Positions 56,558-64,000 of a DNA stretch of 64,000 nucleotides are shown here, one piece after another. Under the pieces are notes generated by a model. That model did not search any database. It was given only the letters and a program-made list of their open reading frames with translations, and was not told where the DNA came from. Positions within the stretch are counted from its first letter, which is position 1. Each line of letters begins with the position of its first letter. Position numbers and translations under genes: made by a program. The DNA is from Propionivibrio soli (GTDB lineage Bacteria; Pseudomonadota; Gammaproteobacteria; Burkholderiales; Rhodocyclaceae), in contig NZ_JANZKY010000014.1 in the NCBI RefSeq assembly GCF_025770765.1, forward strand, positions 117,787 through 181,786, read 5' to 3'.

Positions 56558-58750
56558 TTACCTGGTCGACCAGCGCAGCGTGGCGCGCCGATGAACAGCC
56601 ATCGGAACCACGCCGTATTCGGCATCGGAGTAGTTGTCGAGAATGTTGCAGGCGGCAATCTGAAGCTGCCGCTGCTCGATGCGCGCGCGGCGGGCGGCGA
56701 CAAGTTCGTGGCGTTCGGCGATCGGTGCGCCCGGGCGGGGAACACGTTTGCCGGCGAGGAAGAAGTCCATGTCGAGCAGATCGAGGCGCTTCTCGCTCAA
56801 CCGCGCCCACAACACGTCGCCATTCATGAGGGCGCCAATGCCGCCGCCGGCATAGGCCTCGGGGACGGTGTGACCGATGCAGGCACCCTTGGTGACCCCT
56901 GAGTAGCGTCCGTCGGTCATCAGAATCGATGACTTCTCGATGAGACCATGGTGACGCAGGCTTTGGCTCGGAGCGAACATTTCCGGCATGCCGAACGCTT
57001 TCGGCCCTTGCCCGGCGATCACGAAAGCGAAGGCCAGCGTGCCGTCGTTGATCATCGACAAGGCATCGTCCGCTTTGCCGTCTGTACGTCCGCCATTGAC
57101 GCGCGCGAACGCGGCAAGCAATTGCGGCGTCAGCTCCGGCATGCGGGCGAGCGTTTCCGCCAGCCCCGTCGAGCGGAGTTCCTCGTTGCACTCGGCTTCG
57201 TTCTCGTAATACCGAACGAGAAACACGCGTCCATCGAAACGTCGATACATGTCCGTTGCCATCCCGGCCACTTTCAGGGTGCACGACGAGAAGAAATTGC
57301 CGCGCATGATGTCGGTGCCCGAAATATCGCGAATGGGCTTAATGCGGATGACGGATTTCTCCTGCGGCAACTTTGGAGAAACGGCGTAGTCGAGTGCCGC
57401 GATCCTTTCCCGCCAAGTCTTGCCGGCGACTGTCGGCGCGTCCCAGTCCATTGGCACCTCCAGATCACCGAGCACTTTGTAGAGGCTGGCGATGCCGTGA
57501 TGCAACCCAGCCTGCGCCTGCTGCGCGAGCACGAACGTATCGCGATTCTCGGTCAAGCTATGAGCGAAGACGTCGGGTACTGCATGCGCATCGCGGATCC
57601 GTTCGTAGTCGAACAACGAGACATCAAAACCGGCGTAGCGCATGACAGCCGGCATGTGCAGCATGAGGTTGCTTGAGCTGCCCGTCGCGTTGTGTACCCG
57701 GATGGCGTTCGCGTAATTGCGCCCGAGAATTTCACACACCGAGTACTCGGGTTTGTTGATGAGGCGGAAAAGTTGGTCGACATTGCGTGCCACAACAGCG
57801 GTCGGTGCTTCGTCCACGAGCAACTCCGACTCAGGTGGCACGAAGCCGAGCGCGGAGACGAGCGTACGCGACGAGTTACCGCTGCCGTTGAAGGCGCAAA
57901 TGCCGCCCTTGTCGTCGCATGTCGCGGCAGCGAGTTCGTTGAGTATCGTCTCAGCGGCCGCTTGCTCGATCAGCCTGTGCTCGACGGCACGGTCCAGATG
58001 ACCGAGGAAAGCTTCGCCCGACGAGCACTGCAGAATGTAGCGGCAATTTTCCTCGATATCGTCGGCGAGTTGTGTGTCGCCGGCCGCGCGGGCCGCCTCC
58101 TGGATTTCGCGCAGCTTCCGGCGCGTCTCCGGCGGGATCGTACCGCCGCGCATGACATGAGCGGGTACGAAAACGGCCCATACGGGCGCTGTTCCGCGTT
58201 CTGGATGGCGTCGGGCCCGGTCGGTGGCGGCAAGGCCCGAGAGGATGCCGGTCGGCGTCTTGTCGCAGCCGGAAATGACGTAGGCGGCGTGGTAGCTGTG
58301 GCCTTCGAAGTTGATATTGATCGCCATCGCTGTGTGATTGCGCGAAGCGAGCGAATAGCTTTGCCCGATATTGCTCTGTGCCGTGCCGTCGCAGATGACC
58401 GGAATCCCGAATGTGAAGGGCACACCGCCGTTCTGCCAGATTCTTGCCGCGGCGCGCAGTGCATGTTCGTAATCGAAGAGGTGCGCGGGATGGTCCGCCG
58501 AGCCTTGAATGATGCAGATGCGAGGACGGTTCGCAGCTAGCCGCTCGACGATCGCATGCTGGGAATAATCGCCCAAGCCGGCAAAGTCCAGCTCGCCTTG
58601 CAACAACGCGTCGGCGCGCTTCAACAGCGCTTGCACTGTGACAGGTTCGTTGGAAAGCCCTTGGATGCACTCCCGATAGGGATTGAAGCGTTCGATGACG
58701 AGGAGGCGGGCGAACTCTGGATTGATCGGGGCCTTGCTGGGAATGTTCAT
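56558..58750 (-). CDS. IlvD/Edd superfamily dehydratase, probable sugar-acid dehydratase
   Basis: A 730-residue iron-sulfur dehydratase of the IlvD/Edd superfamily, larger than IlvD (about 570-615) or Edd (about 600). Superfamily motifs: IPVICDGTAQSN with Cys120, ISGCDKTPTG with Cys162, KGGICAFNGSGNSS with Cys285 (Cys242 in QCSSGEAF is another candidate third cluster ligand), SGTDIMRG and the active-site LMTDGRYSGVTKGACIGH. The reaction is removal of water from an aldonate to give a 2-keto-3-deoxy acid. The divergent kinase gene and shared regulator site support a hexonate or pentonate substrate. I cannot place it in YjhG/YagF, IlvD or Edd with confidence. Start is the ATG giving MNIPSKAPIN. 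Confidence 0.85.
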   Translation of the reverse strand: MNIPSKAPINPEFARLLVIERFNPYRECIQGLSNEPVTVQALLKRADALLQGELDFAGLGDYSQHAIVERLAANRPRICIIQGSADHPAHLFDYEHALRAAARIWQNGGVPFTFGIPVICDGTAQSNIGQSYSLASRNHTAMAININFEGHSYHAAYVISGCDKTPTGILSGLAATDRARRHPERGTAPVWAVFVPAHVMRGGTIPPETRRKLREIQEAARAAGDTQLADDIEENCRYILQCSSGEAFLGHLDRAVEHRLIEQAAAETILNELAAATCDDKGGICAFNGSGNSSRTLVSALGFVPPESELLVDEAPTAVVARNVDQLFRLINKPEYSVCEILGRNYANAIRVHNATGSSSNLMLHMPAVMRYAGFDVSLFDYERIRDAHAVPDVFAHSLTENRDTFVLAQQAQAGLHHGIASLYKVLGDLEVPMDWDAPTVAGKTWRERIAALDYAVSPKLPQEKSVIRIKPIRDISGTDIMRGNFFSSCTLKVAGMATDMYRRFDGRVFLVRYYENEAECNEELRSTGLAETLARMPELTPQLLAAFARVNGGRTDGKADDALSMINDGTLAFAFVIAGQGPKAFGMPEMFAPSQSLRHHGLIEKSSILMTDGRYSGVTKGACIGHTVPEAYAGGGIGALMNGDVLWARLSEKRLDLLDMDFFLAGKRVPRPGAPIAERHELVAARRARIEQRQLQIAACNILDNYSDAEYGVVPMAVHRRATLRWSTR

Positions 58751-58819
58751 GAGGGGTCCGTGGGAAAACGACACGCCGCGAAAGCAGCCAAGCGAGTTAT
58801 AAATCTGCACGTGTTGTGC

Positions 58820-58880
58820 TTGTAATACAGCCAATGAACAATTGTACTACAATCTCGTTGACACTATCCCATTTTGGTGA
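58820..58880. promoter_or_regulatory. GntR-type operator and promoter block between dehydratase and kinase genes
   Basis: Two palindromic elements, TTGTAATACA (58820-58829) and TTGTACTACAA (58842-58852), are followed by TTGACA (58858-58863) and CCCAT. The block from 58842 is almost identical to one before the GntR regulator gene at 62963, 31 of 38 bases, with the same internal spacing. TTGTAnnACAA palindromes are typical operators of FadR-type GntR proteins such as UxuR/ExuR. Confidence 0.75.
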
Positions 58881-58992
58881 GACGCTGACCAAAAAATGGT
58901 AGTAACGCGAGCGGAAATGCCACGGATTTGAGTCGCGATTTGCTCTGGTACGCCAAGGCAAGCCGGAGCTTCATATAACGAAAGAGGGAAAC

Positions 58993-60075
58993 ATGAGCAC
59001 TGGATTGAAGATTCTGCAAAGTGGGGCGCTGGATTTTGTTTCTGTCGGCGCTTTGATACATCGACTCGACACCGGCACCGTGCCGTTTCGCAAGGCAGCC
59101 GAATGCAAGATTCACGTGAGCGGTGGCGAATTCAATTGTGCGGCTAACCTCGCGGATTGCTTCGGGATGAAGACCGGCATCGTTACCGCGATGGTGGATT
59201 ATCCGGTCGGCGAGCTCATCGCCAACAGCGTTCGTGCCATGGGCGTCAAACCTTTTTACAAGCACTTCAAGCACAACGGCGTTAATGGGCCGAATATGGC
59301 GACCGTTTACAGCGATCGCGGGCAGGGTGTCCGTCCTCCCGTCGTGTTCTACAACCGTGCCAACGAAGCCGGTGCGATGCTCAAGGCGGGCGATTTCGAC
59401 TGGAAGACCATCTTTGCCGGCGGTGTGCGCTGGTTCCACAGCGGCGGGATATTTGCCGCGCTCTCAGAGACGACCTCCGACGTGATTCTCGAGGGTATGC
59501 AAGCGGCGAAAGCGGCCGGTGCTGTGGTGTCGTTCGACCTCAATTACCGCGCCAAGCTGTGGAATGTCGCAGGCGGCGAGAAGCGCGCTGTCCAGGTTCT
59601 CGACCGCATTCTCAAGCATGTGGATGTGCTCGTCGGTAACGAGGAGGACCTGCAGAAGAGCCTCGGCATCCCCGGGCCGGAGGTTGCCGCAAAGTCGAAA
59701 CTCGACCCGAGTGCGTTTTTCGGCATGATCGACTCAGTCATCGAGCGGCACCCGCAGATCAAGGTCGTCGCTACGACATTGCGTGACGTCCATTCAACCA
59801 ACCGGCACAGCTGGAGCGCCGTAGCGTGGGTCAATGGAAAAACGTATGCCGCTCCCACGGCCGAGCTCGACGTGTATGACCGAATCGGCGGGGGCGACGG
59901 ATTTGCCGCCGGATTTTTTTATGGTCTGCTTACCAACGAGTCGCCGGAAGATGCGTTGCGACTAGGTTGGGCCCACGGTGCCCTGCTTACGACTTATCCA
60001 GGCGATGTAACGATGGCGACGGTCGAAGAAGTAAGGAGTTTTGCCAAGGGCGGATCGGCACGCGTCCAGCGCTAA
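58993..60075 (+). CDS. PfkB family sugar kinase, probable 2-keto-3-deoxygluconate kinase
   Basis: A 360-residue ribokinase-family enzyme. The N-terminal GGEFNCAANLADCFGMKTGIV (in part) is the substrate-lid region, SFDLNYRAKLW and DVLVGNEEDLQ are family-typical, and the C-terminal DRIGGGDGFAAGF carries the catalytic aspartate and the anion hole. KDG kinases commonly share the FDLNYR motif, and the neighbouring dehydratase would supply 2-keto-3-deoxygluconate. The substrate is therefore inferred, not shown. AAAGAGGGAAAC is the ribosome site. No KDPG aldolase is nearby. Confidence 0.85.
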   Translation: MSTGLKILQSGALDFVSVGALIHRLDTGTVPFRKAAECKIHVSGGEFNCAANLADCFGMKTGIVTAMVDYPVGELIANSVRAMGVKPFYKHFKHNGVNGPNMATVYSDRGQGVRPPVVFYNRANEAGAMLKAGDFDWKTIFAGGVRWFHSGGIFAALSETTSDVILEGMQAAKAAGAVVSFDLNYRAKLWNVAGGEKRAVQVLDRILKHVDVLVGNEEDLQKSLGIPGPEVAAKSKLDPSAFFGMIDSVIERHPQIKVVATTLRDVHSTNRHSWSAVAWVNGKTYAAPTAELDVYDRIGGGDGFAAGFFYGLLTNESPEDALRLGWAHGALLTTYPGDVTMATVEEVRSFAKGGSARVQR

Positions 60076-60380
60076 ACAGGTAGGTACCTCAGCGCGATTA
60101 TTGCCTCGGCAAGCTATGTGAACGCGTTGCCTTGCGTCGCGCTAACCAGGAAAGGACACTCCTGCGTTCAGCCGTTCCAGTTCTCGCTGGAACGGCTTTT
60201 TTTTTTGCTCTACCGCTAGGCTCCGCTGTGCAGGCAGATAGTTCCGGTCCAGCCGCGCTCGCGGTATCATTGATGTGCTTCATGTGCGACAAAAATGACA
60301 TCGGCGTCTCAAGCCGGGGATGACTCAATAAAAAACGATATAACGAGTACCGTCTTTTTTCACTCTATAAGGGAACGTCC
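60076..60380. other. Intergenic region between the sugar kinase and hppA
   Basis: About 300 bp without a gene. It holds the strong terminator at 60170-60206, then a stretch with TATAAC at 60339-60344 that could be the hppA -10 element, and the hppA ribosome site AAGGGAAC. Nothing else is recognised. Confidence 0.6.
60170..60206 (+). terminator. Strong intrinsic terminator after the sugar kinase gene
   Basis: AGCCGTTCCAG and CTGGAACGGCT pair perfectly over 11 bp around TTCTCG and end in a run of ten T residues. Confidence 0.92.
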
Positions 60381-62864
<2,484 letters not shown>

Positions 62865-62888
62865 AAAGTTCTCTTTAGTTGCTTCATC

Positions 62889-62917
62889 AAAAAGCCGGCG
62901 TTCTCGCCGGCTTTTTT
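62889..62917 (+). terminator. Intrinsic terminator of hppA
   Basis: AAAAAGCCGGCG and CGCCGGCTTTTTT pair around TTCT, 25 bp after the hppA stop codon. Confidence 0.92.
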
Positions 62918-62941
62918 CTTTGTTCATCCGGCCGATTCTGT

Positions 62942-63001
62942 TTGTATTACAGTTTTTTATAGTTGTACTACAATCTTGTTGACATTGCCCCATAGCGGTG
63001 C
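62942..63001 (+). promoter_or_regulatory. GntR-type operator and promoter block upstream of the gntR gene
   Basis: TTGTATTACA (62942-62951) and TTGTACTACAA (62963-62973) precede TTGACA (62979-62984) and CCCAT, in the same layout as the block at 58820-58880. The distance from the second palindrome to TTGACA is 16 bp in both. This fits autoregulation of the gntR gene and control of the probable TRAP operon behind it. Confidence 0.75.
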
Positions 63002-63080
63002 CAAAGTGTCGCGCAACAAGAGAACGGCAACCGACTGGTTGAACTGTTCCGCAGCCGGCAGGCAAGCCGGGAGGGTAAAA

Positions 63081-63851
63081 ATGACCAAAACAGATCGACT
63101 GACACAGTTGTTCGGGAAGCAGATCACGCAGGGTGCGTTCGCGCCGGGTGCGGCGCTTCCCTCAGAGGCGGATCTGTGCGCCCGTTTTGCCGTCTCGCGC
63201 AACGTCATGCGTGAGGTCATCAAGGTTCTTTCCACGAAGCGATTGATTGACGCGCAACGGCATCGCGGACTTTTCGTCATGCCGCGCGAGCAATGGAATT
63301 ACCTGGATGCGGACGTGCTCGAGTGGGCGCTCGAACAGGGAGCCAACCCGGAGCTGATTTCCTCGCTGCTTGAAGTGCGCAGCCTTATTGAACCGACGAT
63401 CTCGCGTTGGGCGGCGGAACGAGCCACCGCTGTCGATTTGGTGGCGATCGAAGCCAGCTATCACGATATGGAAGCAAGTCGCGCGGACCCGCATGCTTTT
63501 CATGAGGCGGATATCGCCTTTCACCGCGCAATCCTTCTGGCAACGCACAACCTCGTCATCCAACAGTTGAGCGATGCGCTGAGCGCCCTGCAACGGGCAA
63601 TTTTTGATTACACGTTCCTCGACAACCCGCCTCATATGGAACTGACGGTCAAGGAACACGGAGAGTTGTTTGACGCCATCCGGCGCAAGAACGTGGACTA
63701 CGCAGAGCAAGCGTCGCGCGCCATGGTGACCCGCACGGCGGGGCGTGCCAGGAACAAACCAGAGAGTACGGACTTTTCGTTCGGTGGAGAGACCGAGGTT
63801 CAGGAGAATCTACCGCCACCGAATAACAGCAACGCGGTACCCATGAGGTAA
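63081..63851 (+). CDS. FadR-subfamily GntR transcriptional regulator
   Basis: A 256-residue regulator. The winged helix is near the N-terminus: FAPGAALPSEADLCARFAVS then RNVMREVIKVLSTKRLIDAQ; the rest is an all-helical FCD ligand domain whose metal-binding histidines are likely those in HEADIAFHRAIL and KEHGELFDAIR. I start at ATG 63081 after GGGAGGGTAA; an earlier start would reach into the operator block. It is expected to bind the palindromes at 58820-58852 and 62942-62973 and to respond to a sugar acid or its keto derivative. A probable TRAP solute-binding gene follows at 46 bp. Confidence 0.93.
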   Translation: MTKTDRLTQLFGKQITQGAFAPGAALPSEADLCARFAVSRNVMREVIKVLSTKRLIDAQRHRGLFVMPREQWNYLDADVLEWALEQGANPELISSLLEVRSLIEPTISRWAAERATAVDLVAIEASYHDMEASRADPHAFHEADIAFHRAILLATHNLVIQQLSDALSALQRAIFDYTFLDNPPHMELTVKEHGELFDAIRRKNVDYAEQASRAMVTRTAGRARNKPESTDFSFGGETEVQENLPPPNNSNAVPMR

Positions 63852-63896
63852 CGCGGGCTTTTTGTGGTAGTTGTTTTCAATCGAGGAGAGTTAGAC

Positions 63897-64000
63897 ATGA
63901 GTGGAAGGATGCTGAAGCGGGTGGTGGTGGGGCTGGCGCTGGGGGCGTTGGCGACGGGGAGTGCGCTGGCGACGGTGACGGGGAAGGTGGGGCACGCGAT
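63897..64000 (+). CDS. Probable TRAP/DctP solute-binding protein, N-terminal part (cut by window edge)
   Basis: The first 34 codons, after GAGGAGAG, encode a signal peptide (MSGRMLKRVVVGLALGALAT, then GSALA) and the mature start TVTGKVGHA, which resembles the first strand of DctP proteins (typically KVGHxxxxxHP). Only this fragment is visible, so family assignment is tentative. The position behind the gntR gene suggests uptake of the acid that the dehydratase and kinase degrade. Thirty of the 34 codons end in G, unlike the C-ending preference of most genes around it. Confidence 0.6.
   Translation, partial: MSGRMLKRVVVGLALGALATGSALATVTGKVGHA

Overview
The window looks like the chromosome of a GC-rich betaproteobacterium, most likely a Rhodocyclales relative of Zoogloea, Azoarcus, Dechloromonas or Accumulibacter. 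Gene orders point there: rnm-yciO-M50-trpS-scpA-scpB-rluB, rimP-nusA-infB-rbfA-truB-rpsO-pnp, petABC-sspAB, nasA-ybiB and a PEP-CTERM protein. The taxonomy is inference from gene content and protein style; I could not run a search. About 53 protein genes, three tRNAs and one tandem riboswitch account for most of the sequence. I see no CRISPR array, insertion sequence, rRNA operon or prophage.

Region by region. 1-1639: glycine cleavage genes gcvT and gcvH (minus strand) behind a tandem glycine riboswitch with its own promoter and terminator hairpin. 1678-4961: a methylmalonyl-CoA decarboxylase and two paralogous TRAP solute-binding proteins with no TRAP membrane subunits nearby. 5170-11123: a compact RNA-processing and chromosome-segregation operon. 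11146-14508: a tetR-hlyD-MFS drug-efflux operon. 14610-23717: the transcription/translation operon from rimP to pnp. 23770-24818: dksA and a Pro-Arg-His tRNA cluster. 24981-34105: ppnN, a divergent diphosphatase, ygiQ, typA, dnaX-ybaB-recR. 34128-38172: cytochrome bc1 (petABC) and sspAB.

Nitrogen block. 38371-42209 holds assimilatory nitrate reductase (nasA) with ybiB. 48214-54513 holds nirB-nirD-nitrate transporter-PP2C/kinase fusion-sirohydrochlorin chelatase. The two operons make nitrate uptake, nitrate to nitrite, nitrite to ammonium and the siroheme cofactor for NirB. Each is preceded by a -24/-12 (sigma-54) promoter match and a 17-bp NtrC-like site, so both probably answer to nitrogen limitation. 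Between them lie TerC and CNNM/CorC-like membrane proteins, a purine permease with apt, and a PEP-CTERM surface protein in an AT-rich pocket.

54525-64000: a spermidine synthase-like protein, the SrkA kinase, and a probable sugar-acid catabolic set: an unusual IlvD/Edd-type dehydratase, a PfkB (probable 2-keto-3-deoxygluconate) kinase, a FadR-type GntR regulator and the start of a probable TRAP binding protein. The set is split by an H+-pumping pyrophosphatase, yet a nearly identical operator/promoter block (31 of 38 bases) lies in front of the kinase and in front of the regulator. This unifies the set as one regulon and is the most informative non-coding signal in the window. No single wholly new system is evident. 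The strongest candidates for new biology are this regulon, the phosphatase-kinase fusion inside the nitrate operon, and the diphosphatase homologue with altered active-site residues.
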